Positions 39,349-48,033 of a stretch of 64,000 nt of DNA are shown one piece after another. The stretch covers positions 124,001 through 188,000 of the forward strand of contig NZ_CP123620.1 in the NCBI RefSeq assembly GCF_029873215.1, read 5' to 3'. This stretch comes from Nocardioides sp. BP30. Lineage in GTDB: Bacteria; Actinomycetota; Actinomycetes; Propionibacteriales; Nocardioidaceae. A model generated the notes under the pieces. The model worked only from the letters and a program-made list of their open reading frames with translations. It was not told the DNA's origin and searched no databases. Position 1 is the stretch's first letter. Every line of letters starts with the position of its first letter. A program made the translations under genes and the position numbers.

Positions 39349-39491
39349 CCGGGCGGCGTGTCATACTCGAACTGGCCCAAGCAGTCCGGCCCCGGCAGAA
39401 CCACAGCGTGACGACCAGCTGAGGCGACGCCACCGGCGGTGAGCGACGACCTATGCGTCCCTCCGCCCCTAGGCCGAAGGGCTGATGCCGC

Positions 39492-39887
39492 ATGGACCTT
39501 GACTTCTACTATTCGGGCGATGAGACGACGGGTCCGCGCACGTCACTGGCCGTGACCGGCTTCATCGATCTGAGCACCAGCGAGGCGCTGCTCGACGCCG
39601 GCCTCCGATCACTCTGGTCGGACCCGGCGCTGGAGTTGGACCTCTCGGCCGTGGACTTCATGGACGCCGCCGGCGTCGCCGCACTGTCCGCCCTGCGAAG
39701 CGCTGCCGAGCGCCTGGGCAAGACCTTCGAGATCACCGCTGTCTCGTTCGCGGTGCACCGGGTCCTGCAGATCCTCGATCTGATCGAGACCTGGTCGGTC
39801 CCCCGCCCGCGCGCCCAGACGGGTGACGGCGGCGACCATCGGTGTCGCCCGCAGCCACGCACCAGCAGCTCGACGAGCGAGGGCTGA
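39492..39887 (+). CDS. STAS-domain protein (anti-sigma-factor-antagonist-like) lacking the phospho-serine
   Basis: A 131-residue protein with one STAS domain (about 15-105): VTGFIDLSTSEALLDAG and the SpoIIAA-type loop DFMDAAGVAALSAL. Classical antagonists carry D-S-S/T-G at this loop, where the serine is phosphorylated by the partner kinase. Here it reads D-A-A-G (A59-A60), so phosphorylation control is absent at that site. A Pro/Arg-rich tail follows. GAAGGG precedes the ATG. It is next to two ANTAR regulators, but no kinase or sigma factor gene is adjacent. Confidence 0.8.
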   Translation: MDLDFYYSGDETTGPRTSLAVTGFIDLSTSEALLDAGLRSLWSDPALELDLSAVDFMDAAGVAALSALRSAAERLGKTFEITAVSFAVHRVLQILDLIETWSVPRPRAQTGDGGDHRCRPQPRTSSSTSEG

Positions 39888-39953
39888 GCTCCCCGCCGCG
39901 CGGAGCGCCACCGTCACGCAGGTGGCAGCGGCGCCCCGCACGGGCGGCCCCGA

Positions 39954-40388
39954 TCAGGCCGTGATCTCCGCCGGTGAGCCGCTGTCCTCGCTGGTGCCGG
40001 TGATCTGGATCTTGCGCGGCTTCGCCCTCTCCGCGACGGGAACGACCAAGCGCAGCACGCCGTCGGTGTACCCGGCCTCGATCCGCTCGAGGTCGAGGTT
40101 GTCACCGAGCACGAGCTGCCGGCTGAAGGCTCCCTTGGGACGCTCGGCGGCGAGTGCCTCCCAGTCGCCGTTGCGGGCGATCCGCTCGGCCCGGACCGTC
40201 AGCACGTTGCGCTCGATGTCGAGGTCGATGCTGTCCTTGACCACGCCGGGCAGGTCGAACTCGATGACGAACCGGTCGCCCTCACGCCACGCGTCCATCG
40301 GCATCACCGCGGGACGGTTCGTGCTGCCGAGCATCTGCTGGGTCAGGCGGTCGAAGTCACGGAACGGGTCGGTGTTACGAAGCAGCAT
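39954..40388 (-). CDS. Hsp20/alpha-crystallin small heat-shock protein
   Basis: A 144-residue ATP-independent holdase that binds unfolding proteins. The alpha-crystallin domain spans about 38-130, with [22 protein letters not shown] and the C-terminal strand [11 protein letters not shown]. The KIQI motif near the end is the I-x-I-type oligomerisation signal. The ATG at 40388 is set by AGGAGG 6 bases upstream. It is divergent from an HspR-like gene, a common arrangement for repression of chaperone genes. Confidence 0.9.
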   Translation of the reverse strand: MLLRNTDPFRDFDRLTQQMLGSTNRPAVMPMDAWREGDRFVIEFDLPGVVKDSIDLDIERNVLTVRAERIARNGDWEALAAERPKGAFSRQLVLGDNLDLERIEAGYTDGVLRLVVPVAERAKPRKIQITGTSEDSGSPAEITA

Positions 40389-40436
40389 CACAGTCCTCCT
40401 GGTTCTCGAGATGGTTGCGGCGAACCCTTACCTGCA

Positions 40437-40462
40437 ATCGCCGTTATAGGTTTCTTATACCT
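40437..40462. promoter_or_regulatory. AT-rich divergent promoter between hsp20 and hspR-like gene
   Basis: The segment GTTATAGGTTTCTTATACC contains -10-like hexamers in both directions (TATACC forward, TATAAC reverse) and a GGT-N7-ACC dyad. The classical HspR site (HAIR, CTTGAGT-N7-ACTCAAG) is not present in this spacer. Confidence 0.4.
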
Positions 40463-40520
40463 CCGGATGGACGTAGGATCAAGCCCCTCAACGGGCTCGA
40501 CGGAAGTGAGGAGGTCAGGG

Positions 40521-40790
40521 GTGCCGAAGCGGGGCCGAGGCGTCTACGCCATCTCCGTCGCAGCCGAGATGGTGTCGATGGAGATCCAGAACCTGAGGGT
40601 CTACGAGCGCCGCGGCCTGCTGCAACCGGACCGCACGGCGGGTGGCACGCGCCTCTACAGCGCCGACGACATCGAGACGCTCCACCGGATCCGAGACCTG
40701 CTGGCCGAGGGATTGAACCTCGCCGGGATCGCCCGCGTCCTCTCCCTCGAGGACGAGATCGCCCGGCTGCGTCGACGCCTCGCCGAGTGA
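40521..40790 (+). CDS. HspR-like MerR-family regulator
   Basis: An 89-residue DNA-binding protein. YAISVAAEMVSMEIQNLRVY then ERRGLLQPDRTAGGTRLYSADDIETL matches the MerR winged helix of HspR, the actinobacterial heat-shock repressor. GLNLAGIARVLSLEDEIARL starts the dimerisation helix, which is cut short compared with MerR proteins. The GTG at 40521 is chosen over an upstream ATG because GAGGAGG lies 6 bases before it. It is divergent from the hsp20 gene and is probably its repressor. The usual HspR partner DnaK is not in the window. Confidence 0.85.
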   Translation: MPKRGRGVYAISVAAEMVSMEIQNLRVYERRGLLQPDRTAGGTRLYSADDIETLHRIRDLLAEGLNLAGIARVLSLEDEIARLRRRLAE

Positions 40791-40898
40791 GGGCGGGCAG
40801 CCGTAGGTGAACATCCGCAGTGGAACTGATGAAGGACCAGCGGCGCCGCCCGGAACCCGCTAGCGTCACGCCTCCCGGCAGCGGTGAGGGACGAGGAC

Positions 40899-41783
40899 AT
40901 GGCACAACGGCGAGGCTGGTACCCGGATCCGTTCGAGGACCGGCAGCAGCGGTGGCACGACGGCCGCCGGTGGACCGGCGTGACCCGGCTCGACCCCGAT
41001 CTCCCCCAGGACGCCACCGCTGCCCCGGCTCGCCGTACGCGACGACGTCCCTCAGGCGGCGTCCCCTGGCTGGGGCCCGTGATCGTGGCGGTGGTCGTCG
41101 GTGCCGTCGTCCTCACCATCACTCGGGTGCACCTCCCCTTCGGGTCGGCCGGCACGGCGGCGGCACGGAAGGCCGGCCACCAGCGGATCCTGCCGCCGGT
41201 GCGGTCCACCACGGGTTCGGTGAACTACGCCATCCTCAACACCGGCCCGAGCGGGCGGCCGATCGGCTACGACCCCTGCCAGGTCATCGAGTACGTGATC
41301 AACCCGGCCGGGGCGCCCGCTGACTACCTGTCCTTCATCAGACCCGCCGTCAGGGCCGCGCAGAAGGCGTCCGGCCTGAAGTTCGTCTACAAGGGGACGA
41401 GCACGGCGACGTACCGCACCCGCACGCACAGCGCCGATGCGGAGCCGATCATCATCACCTTCCCCACCGCGTTGAAGGCCAAGAAGGCGCCCCAGGACGC
41501 GATCGGACTGGGCGGCTCGGAGACGATCGAGATCAACGGCATCCTGCAACCGCACTACGTCACCGGTTTCGTCGCCCTGTTGAGCAGCTGGTTCAAGCAG
41601 CAGAGTGCCCGGCACGGACGGGTGGCGGAGGAAGCGGTCGTGATGCACGAGATCGGGCACGTCCTGGGGCTGGGCCACGTGGAGGACCCGAGCCAGATCA
41701 TGTACCCGAAGTACCACGGCCAGGCGACGTACGGCGCCGGCGACCTCGCCGGTCTCGCCGCCGAGGGCGACGGCGACTGCTGA
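40899..41783 (+). CDS. Membrane-anchored metzincin-type protease with N-terminal DUF2510 domain
   Basis: A 294-residue type II membrane protein. The N-terminal DUF2510 motif is GWYPDP...RQQRWHDGRRWTG. One transmembrane helix (VPWLGPVIVAVVVGAVVLTI, about 57-76) precedes an extracellular domain. That domain carries the zinc signature HEIGHVLGLGH and the following IMYP, the Met-turn-like element of matrixin-like peptidases. The pair CQVIEYVINPAG...APADYL is typical of actinobacterial matrixin-like proteins. ATG 40899 follows GAGGAC closely. The substrate is unknown. Confidence 0.83.
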   Translation: MAQRRGWYPDPFEDRQQRWHDGRRWTGVTRLDPDLPQDATAAPARRTRRRPSGGVPWLGPVIVAVVVGAVVLTITRVHLPFGSAGTAAARKAGHQRILPPVRSTTGSVNYAILNTGPSGRPIGYDPCQVIEYVINPAGAPADYLSFIRPAVRAAQKASGLKFVYKGTSTATYRTRTHSADAEPIIITFPTALKAKKAPQDAIGLGGSETIEINGILQPHYVTGFVALLSSWFKQQSARHGRVAEEAVVMHEIGHVLGLGHVEDPSQIMYPKYHGQATYGAGDLAGLAAEGDGDC

Positions 41784-41811
41784 CCGCGCCCGAGGAACCT
41801 CGATCCCATCA

Positions 41812-41848
41812 CAGGGCGGCACCGTCACCAGGTGACAGTGCCGCCCTG
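41812..41848. terminator. Bidirectional hairpin between metzincin and flavoprotein genes
   Basis: CAGGGCGGCAC followed by GTCACC pairs over 18 bases with the complement ending at 41848, with one mismatch and a single-base loop. It lies between convergent genes. Confidence 0.65.
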
Positions 41849-41868
41849 CGGCGTGTGCTCCTCGCTCC

Positions 41869-43287
41869 TCACGCGGTCGGCCGGCCGCCCTCGTACAGGC
41901 GCGGCACCGGGTGGTTGGCGGCGAACACACCGTGCTCGTCGACAGCCGAGCGGATCCCCTTGAGCTGCAGCCACCGCTCCTCGCCGTACGCCGCCCGGCA
42001 GTCGACGGCGCGCTCGGCGAAGTTGAGGTACTGCGTACCCGTCGCGTGCGGCGCCAGCGCGTCGGTGACGCGAACCGCGTCGGCGTGGGCCTGCGCGCCC
42101 ATCTCGGGCGTGATCGCCATCCCGCCGGCGAGCACCGCGTACTGACCCTCGAGGTGGGTCAGCACACCGCCGCCCTCGGCCGGCCGACCGACGGCGCCGC
42201 CGAGCTGGCGGAGCTCGGCCAGCAGGAGCGACGTGCTCGCGTCCGGACCGACCTCCGCCCAGAAGGCGTCGATGCCCGCGTCCGGCAGCCCGGCGAGCAC
42301 CGTCGAGCTCGAGGCGAACGGCGCCCCGCCCTCGGGGTCCATGTGGATCCGGGTGACGGCGGTGGTCGGCACCCGGCCGAAGGTGTCGATCTCGGGGCGC
42401 AGCGCCCGGAATCCGGCGAGGAGCTCGGCCGCCCGCTCGTCGCTGCCCAGCACGGCGCCGTCGAGGACGGCGATCCGCCTGCCTCGCAGCGGCTCGGGGA
42501 TGTCCGGGACGGGGGGCAGCCGCATCGCCCGGAAGGAGGTGCTGATCTCGTCCGGGGCGGCGGGTGCCCAGGCGGCGTACTCGCGCAGCACGCGCTCGGC
42601 GTCCGCGAGGTCCCACACCAGCATCCCGGCGTACGCCGAGGCGATCGGGAACATGGTGAACTCCAGCGCCACGACGACGCCGAAGCTGCCACCACCGCCG
42701 CGCAGGGCCCAGAACAGCGGTGCGTTCTCCTCCGCGTCGGCGCGCACGACGCTGCCGTCGCCGATCACGACCTCGGCGGCGACCAGGCTGTTGGCGGCCA
42801 GGCCGAGCTTGCGGGCGTACCAGCCGATCCCGCCACCGAGGGTGAAGCCGGCCACGCCGACGTCGGGCGAGGAGCCGTGCAGCACCGCGCGACCGTGTGC
42901 CGCCGCGGCCTCGACGACCGGCTCCCAGACGGCACCACCCTCGACCCGGACCACGTTGCGGGCGGCGTCGACGGTGACCCTGTCCAGCCCGCCGGTGCGC
43001 AGCACGACCACATCCTCGAGGCCGCGCTCGGCGAGCGGCCCGGCGTTGTGGCCGGTGGACTGCGGGGCGACCCGCAGGCCGGTGACGGCGGCGGCGCGGA
43101 CGAGCGCGCTGACCTCGTCGACGGTCCGCGGCTGGGCGACGGCGGCGGGGCGCTGGTCCACGGCGAGGTTCCAGGCGGTCCGGGCGGCGTCGTAGCCGGG
43201 ATCCCCGGCGAGGTGGATGCGGTCGTTGCCGCTGGTGCCCCAGATGCGTCGCAGGGCGTCGGCGGGCTGGAAGTCGAGGACGGTCAT
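41869..43287 (-). CDS. FAD-binding oxidoreductase, berberine-bridge-enzyme type
   Basis: A 472-residue FAD-linked oxidase of the BBE/6-hydroxy-D-nicotine-oxidase class. The PCMH-type FAD domain spans about 35-215 and contains APQSTGHN, with the His expected to hold FAD covalently. In bicovalent members a second Cys link occurs in GxCPxVG; here that loop is GSSPDVGVAG, so only the His link is possible. LGGGIGWYARKLGLAANSL and the C-terminal YLNF...AAYGEERWLQLKGIR are family features. GAAGGA precedes ATG 43287. It is divergent from a SARP-type activator whose predicted binding repeats lie between them. The substrate is unknown. Confidence 0.87.
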   Translation of the reverse strand: MTVLDFQPADALRRIWGTSGNDRIHLAGDPGYDAARTAWNLAVDQRPAAVAQPRTVDEVSALVRAAAVTGLRVAPQSTGHNAGPLAERGLEDVVVLRTGGLDRVTVDAARNVVRVEGGAVWEPVVEAAAAHGRAVLHGSSPDVGVAGFTLGGGIGWYARKLGLAANSLVAAEVVIGDGSVVRADAEENAPLFWALRGGGGSFGVVVALEFTMFPIASAYAGMLVWDLADAERVLREYAAWAPAAPDEISTSFRAMRLPPVPDIPEPLRGRRIAVLDGAVLGSDERAAELLAGFRALRPEIDTFGRVPTTAVTRIHMDPEGGAPFASSSTVLAGLPDAGIDAFWAEVGPDASTSLLLAELRQLGGAVGRPAEGGGVLTHLEGQYAVLAGGMAITPEMGAQAHADAVRVTDALAPHATGTQYLNFAERAVDCRAAYGEERWLQLKGIRSAVDEHGVFAANHPVPRLYEGGRPTA

Positions 43288-43356
43288 GATGGTTTCCTTC
43301 GGATATCGGTGTGGTTGTCCTGATGGCACCGACGATGTCCCGGGCCGCTTGAGAAC

Positions 43357-43389
43357 GACTGGGGACTGACTGGGGACCGACGTGGGCGA
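43357..43389. promoter_or_regulatory. Three 11-bp direct repeats (SARP-type operator)
   Basis: GACTGGGGACT, GACTGGGGACC and GACGTGGGCGA lie head to tail at 43357, 43368 and 43379. Heptamers repeated with 4-base spacers (11-bp period) are the known binding pattern of SARP activators. The site lies between the flavoprotein gene and a SARP-domain gene. Confidence 0.6.
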
Positions 43390-43427
43390 ACCTGGAAATG
43401 GGGGAGGCGTCAGGCGCTCAGGCTTCG

Positions 43428-43442
43428 TACAGTCGTCTCGTG
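43428..43442 (+). promoter_or_regulatory. -10 box and leaderless start of the SARP gene
   Basis: TACAGT (43428-43433) precedes GTG 43440 by 6 bases. This favours 43440 over the in-frame ATG at 43398, which would begin inside the promoter. Confidence 0.55.
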
Positions 43443-46400
43443 ACCGTGACCGCCGGGACCCTGGTGCGGGCCTCGGTGCTGGGCCCGGTCGCGGTCCGGC
43501 GCGAGGGGCTCGACCTCGACCTCGGCGCGCCTCGGCAGCGCGCGGTGGTGGCGGCCCTGGCGCTGCACGGCGGCCGACCTGTCAGCGTCGACACCGTGGT
43601 GGACCTGGTCTGGGGCGAGCGGCCGCCGCCCGGCGTCGCGACCACGTTGCAGGGCTACGTCTCCCACCTGCGCCGCGCCGTGGAGCCGGAGCGAGAGCGT
43701 CGCGCGCCGGCACGGGTGCTGGTGACGGTGGGCACGGGCTATGCCTGGCAGGCACCGGTGGACGCCGGCGACTTCGAGCGGGTCGTGGAGCGCGCGCACG
43801 CACGGCTGCGGACCAGCGGCCCCACGCTCGCCCCCGACGCCGACGAGGCACAGCTGCACCAGACGCTGCACGACCTGGAGGATGTGCTGGCCGGCTGGCG
43901 AGGAACGCCGTACGCCGAGTTGGGTGACGCGCCCGCCGCCGTCGCCGAGCGAGCCCGACTCGAGGAGCTGCTGCTGGTCGCGCGCGAGGACCGCGCGGTC
44001 GCCGGGCTGGCGCTCGGGCGACACCAGACCGTCGCGGCCGAGCTCGAGACGCTGATCCAGCAGCATCCGCTGCGTGAGCGGCTGTGGGCCCTGCAGGCGG
44101 TGGCGCTCACGCGGGCGGGCCGCCAGGCCGAGGCGCTCGACCAGTTGCGCCGGCTTCGCGAGGTCCTCGACGAGGAGCTGGGGCTGGTGCCGTCGCCGGA
44201 GGTGCGCGACCTGCAGGCGGCGATTCTGCGCCAGGACCCCGAGCTGGACTGGACGCCACCGCGTGGCGAGGGGTTCGTGCCGGGCACCCGGCACGGCGCG
44301 GAGGTGGCGCCGGCCGGCGGAGCGACAGCCCTCGGCGCGCCACCCGTGGCGCCGTGGCCGATGACCGGACGCGACTCCGAGCTGCAGGCGCTCGTCGGCC
44401 AGCTGCGGCACGCGGCGACCGGGACCCCGTCGTACGCCGTCATCACCGGCGATCCGGGCATCGGCAAGTCCCGGCTGGCCGGGGAGCTGACCCGCGCGGC
44501 CCGCGAGGCGGGCGCCCAGGTGCTGATCGGCCGATGCTCGCAGGACGACGGTGCTCCGCCGCTGTGGCCGTGGAAGCACGTGCTCGGCGGCCTGGGGTCG
44601 ACGCTCGAGGAGGCGGTGGGGGTCGAGGACGGCGGTCAGTTCGGCGCGTGGGAGCGGGTGAGTGCGGCGGTCCTGAGCGCTGCCGCCGAGCGGCTCACCG
44701 TCGTCGTGCTCGACGACCTGCACTGGGCCGACCCCTCCAGCCTGCGCGTGTTGCGGTTGCTGCTGGAGCGGGCGGCCGGGCAACGGCTCCTCCTGGTCGC
44801 GACCTGGCGCCCGTCTGCCACACCCACCGCCGACCTCGCGGTGGCGGCCGATGCCCTGGCGCGGGTGCACGCGCTGCGCATCGAGCTGTCGGGTCTCCCC
44901 CACGGCGCGGTGGCCGACCTGTTCGAGGCCGTCAGCAGCACCGCGCCGTCCCAGGAACAGGCGGTGCAGCTGCGCGAGCGCACCGACGGCAACCCGTTCT
45001 TCCTGGTCGAGTACGCCCGGCTCGCCGGTCAGCGCGACCTCGCCCGGCTGCTCACCGAGGAGCATCCCCCAGCAGCGGTCTCGGAGGTGATCGCTCGCCG
45101 GGTCGACGCGCTGCCCGAGCAGACGGTGACAGCGCTGCGGGCCGCCGCCGTGGTCGGCCGGTTCTTCGAGACGGCCGTGGTGGCCTCGGCGACCGGAGTC
45201 GCGGAGGACGACGTACTCGACCGGCTCGACCCAGCGCTCGCGGCCGGGCTGCTGCGCGAGGACGGCGTCGATCGGTTCCTGTTCGCGCACGCGCTCGTGC
45301 GCGACACCCTCGTGTCCTCGATGCCGGCCAGCCGCCGGGCCCGGCTGCACGTGCGGATCGCCTCGGCGCTGGAGGGGATCGGCGGCCGCGAGACCGAGGT
45401 GGCCGGTCACTGGCTGGCCGGCGGTCCGGCTTACGCCGCCCGGGCCTGGCGCGCCGCCGTCGCAGCGGCGGCCGCCGCGCGCCGGCTCTACGCGTACGAC
45501 GACGAGGTCCGGCTGTGGCGCTCGGCGCTCGACTCCCTCGCCGCAGACCCGGAGGCGACGCCGCGTCAGCGCTACGACCTGCTGACCGGCCTCATCGAGG
45601 CCTGTCGTTGGGCGGCCGACCTGCCCGGACTCGTCGCCGGTGTCGAGGAGGGCATCGCGGTCGGCAAGCAGCTGCGCGACCCGGTGGCGGTGGCACGCGC
45701 CGCGATCGCCACGACCCAGTCCGTGCTGTGGCGGTCCGCGCCGCCGGGTGAGGTCAACGTCCTGGTGGTGGACGCCCTGCGCGGCACGCTCGACCGGTTG
45801 CCGCCGGACGAGGACGAGCTGCGCAGCCGCACCCTGATCGCCCTCGCCATCGAGCTCGGCCAGCACGAGCCCTACGCCGACCGGGAGGCCCTGGTGGCCG
45901 AGGGACTCGCGATCGCCGATCAGATCGGTGAGGAGCACCTCCTGGTCGACGTACTGCTCGGCGCGGCCACCGCCCTGATCGTGGCGCGGTCCGATCCGCA
46001 ACGGCTCGGGTGGATCACCCGCGCGCTGGAGCTGGCGCGCGCCATCGGCGATGACCGGGGCGTCGTCGTGGCCGGGACGATGCGCGCCGTCGCGCTCTCC
46101 GAGCTCGGCCGACCGCAGGAGATGCTGGCGGCCGCCGCGAGCGCCCGCGCCGACGGCGAGCGGCAGCGGATCCTGTTCGGACCGCTCATCCTCGACGAGC
46201 TCGAGCTGCCGTGGCGCGTCCTGGCCGGCGACACCGCCGCCACCGAGACGATCCTGGCCCGGATGCAGGCGACGGCCCGCCAGATATCGCACGGTGAGGC
46301 GGAGGAGGCGCTCGTCGCCTCGCTCATCACCGTGCGGATGAGTGAGGGACGCGTCGAGGAGGTGGTGCCCCTCCTGGAGGAGTTCGTGGCGGCCTCCTTC

Positions 46401-46799
46401 CCGTTCACCACCACCATCGCGACCTACCTGTGCCGTACCGGCGACCTCGAGGGCGCCCGCGCCTACTACCGCGACCACGGCGCACCGCTGGAGCACGACA
46501 ACGAGGTCTCGCTGCTCGCCTGGTGCCACGCGGGCGAGCTGGCCCTGCACCTGGGCGAGCCGGATCTGGGCCGCGCCGTGCTGCCGCTGATCGAGCCGTA
46601 CGCCGGCCGCACCTGCTCGGTCGGGCAGGCACTCACCGACGGCCCGGTGGACGCCTACCTCGCCTGTGCCGCCGCCGCTGCGGGCGAGCTCGAGCTCGCC
46701 GACCAGCACGCGCGGGCGACCCTGAGGCTGGCGGAGGAGTGGCGGATCCCGGCGTTCGGGGCGCGGTTCGCCGAGCTGCGGCGTCGGTACCGGTTCTGA
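43440..46799 (+). CDS. SARP/BTAD-type transcriptional regulator with AAA ATPase and TPR-like region
   Basis: A 1119-residue AfsR-like regulator. Residues 1-100 form the OmpR-like winged helix (VLGPVAVRREGLDLDLG...LVWGERPPPGVATTLQGYVSHLRR). The bacterial transcriptional activation domain follows to about 265. An AAA_16 ATPase has Walker A GDPGIGKSRL (about 337-346) and Walker B-type VVLDDLHWADPSSLRVL. The remaining 600 residues are helical and TPR-like. Such proteins activate secondary-metabolite or stress genes from 11-bp direct repeats, and three of these lie upstream. The divergent flavoprotein and the adjacent MFS exporter are likely targets. No biosynthetic megasynthase is nearby. Confidence 0.87.
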   Translation: MTVTAGTLVRASVLGPVAVRREGLDLDLGAPRQRAVVAALALHGGRPVSVDTVVDLVWGERPPPGVATTLQGYVSHLRRAVEPERERRAPARVLVTVGTGYAWQAPVDAGDFERVVERAHARLRTSGPTLAPDADEAQLHQTLHDLEDVLAGWRGTPYAELGDAPAAVAERARLEELLLVAREDRAVAGLALGRHQTVAAELETLIQQHPLRERLWALQAVALTRAGRQAEALDQLRRLREVLDEELGLVPSPEVRDLQAAILRQDPELDWTPPRGEGFVPGTRHGAEVAPAGGATALGAPPVAPWPMTGRDSELQALVGQLRHAATGTPSYAVITGDPGIGKSRLAGELTRAAREAGAQVLIGRCSQDDGAPPLWPWKHVLGGLGSTLEEAVGVEDGGQFGAWERVSAAVLSAAAERLTVVVLDDLHWADPSSLRVLRLLLERAAGQRLLLVATWRPSATPTADLAVAADALARVHALRIELSGLPHGAVADLFEAVSSTAPSQEQAVQLRERTDGNPFFLVEYARLAGQRDLARLLTEEHPPAAVSEVIARRVDALPEQTVTALRAAAVVGRFFETAVVASATGVAEDDVLDRLDPALAAGLLREDGVDRFLFAHALVRDTLVSSMPASRRARLHVRIASALEGIGGRETEVAGHWLAGGPAYAARAWRAAVAAAAAARRLYAYDDEVRLWRSALDSLAADPEATPRQRYDLLTGLIEACRWAADLPGLVAGVEEGIAVGKQLRDPVAVARAAIATTQSVLWRSAPPGEVNVLVVDALRGTLDRLPPDEDELRSRTLIALAIELGQHEPYADREALVAEGLAIADQIGEEHLLVDVLLGAATALIVARSDPQRLGWITRALELARAIGDDRGVVVAGTMRAVALSELGRPQEMLAAAASARADGERQRILFGPLILDELELPWRVLAGDTAATETILARMQATARQISHGEAEEALVASLITVRMSEGRVEEVVPLLEEFVAASFPFTTTIATYLCRTGDLEGARAYYRDHGAPLEHDNEVSLLAWCHAGELALHLGEPDLGRAVLPLIEPYAGRTCSVGQALTDGPVDAYLACAAAAAGELELADQHARATLRLAEEWRIPAFGARFAELRRRYRF

Positions 46800-46817
46800 G
46801 GCGTCGCCGGCTCGCGC

Positions 46818-47987
46818 CTACCGGGCCGGGAAGGCCGACCGCGCGGCCCAGGCCAGCACTGCTGAGGAGGCCACGATCGCCGCCGCGACGGCGGCCACCC
46901 AACCGAGCCCGCCGTGCGCGATGACCAGCGCTCCGATCGCCGCGCCACCGCCGATGCCGGCGTTGCTGCTGGCGTTGATCCACGCGCCGGCGGTCTCCGG
47001 CGTACTCGCGCAGGTGCGGATGGAGGCCGACTGGTAGAGCGAGGCGGCGGGGCCGAACGCGGCCAGCCAGACCATCGCGCAGACGATCACAGGTGCCAGC
47101 CGGGGATAGGCGACGGCCACCGCCGCGAGGCTGGCCGCCATCACGCCCGGGACCAGGATCGCGCTGAGCCGCGGCCGGTGGTCGAGCTGGGCGGCGGTGG
47201 CACGCAGGCCGACCAGGCCGCACGCACCGAAGAGCAGCAGGGCCGGACCGACCCAGCGCTCGCTCGCGCCGGCGTCGAGCAGCAGCACGCTGACATAGGT
47301 GTACAGGACGTAGGTGCCGAGGTACGCCAGGCCGTTCGCGAGCACCACGGTGGCCAGGTCGCGCCGCCGGCCCGGGTGGGCGGCGCTCTCCTCGCGCGGC
47401 CCCTCGACCGGCGGCAGCACGACCGCTGCCAGCACCAGGACCAGCGCGACGAGAACGGCCAGGCACCAGTACGCCGAGCGCCATCCGACCGCGTCGCCCA
47501 GCGCCGTCGACAGCGGCACGCCCAGGACGAGCCCACCCGACACCCCCACCGAGGCGAGTGCCATCGCGCGGCCGGTCAAGCCCGGCGGCACCAGGCGGGC
47601 GGCGTAGCCGATGCACACCGAGAAGAAGAGCGCATGGGTGATGCCGCCGACGATGCGGCCCGCCGCCAGGACGGCGAACGTGGGGGCCACGGCGGCGACC
47701 AGGTTGCTGACGACGTACCCGCCGATGGTGGTGAGCAGGACCGGCTTGCGCGGCAACCGCCGCGTGAGCAGCGCCAGCGGGACCGAGAGCACCGCCACCA
47801 TCACGGCGTAAGCGGTGACCAGCAGGCCGGCGGTGCCGCTGTCGACGTCGAACGAGGCGCTGATCTGGGGCAGGAGCCCGACCGGCAGCAGCTCGGTGGT
47901 GACGGCGCCGAACACCGCCACCGCCAGCACCAGCAGCCCGGTGCGCGCCGTGCCCAAGGTGGCCGGGGCGTCCTGCGAGGTCGTCAC
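46818..47987 (-). CDS. MFS transporter (DHA1 drug/sugar efflux type)
   Basis: A 389-residue 12-helix major facilitator. The first helix contains TELLPVGLLPQIS, a motif of AraJ/SotB-like efflux proteins, and helix 2-3 carries the LLTRRLPRKP loop. AGRIVGGITHALFFSV is motif B-like. It probably exports a small organic compound using the proton gradient. It is convergent with the SARP gene, 18 bases apart. Starts with GTG 47987 after GAGAGGG. The substrate is unknown; drug resistance cannot be inferred from the sequence. Confidence 0.85.
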   Translation of the reverse strand: MTTSQDAPATLGTARTGLLVLAVAVFGAVTTELLPVGLLPQISASFDVDSGTAGLLVTAYAVMVAVLSVPLALLTRRLPRKPVLLTTIGGYVVSNLVAAVAPTFAVLAAGRIVGGITHALFFSVCIGYAARLVPPGLTGRAMALASVGVSGGLVLGVPLSTALGDAVGWRSAYWCLAVLVALVLVLAAVVLPPVEGPREESAAHPGRRRDLATVVLANGLAYLGTYVLYTYVSVLLLDAGASERWVGPALLLFGACGLVGLRATAAQLDHRPRLSAILVPGVMAASLAAVAVAYPRLAPVIVCAMVWLAAFGPAASLYQSASIRTCASTPETAGAWINASSNAGIGGGAAIGALVIAHGGLGWVAAVAAAIVASSAVLAWAARSAFPAR

Positions 47988-48033
47988 TGCGTCACCCTCT
48001 CACCGACCGGGGTGGCGCGAGCGGGTCGGCGGA

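Noticed and set aside
43410..46709. 1099-codon minus-strand open frame over the SARP regulator
   Set aside because: Antisense artefact; no motifs, while the plus strand carries SARP and AAA signatures.
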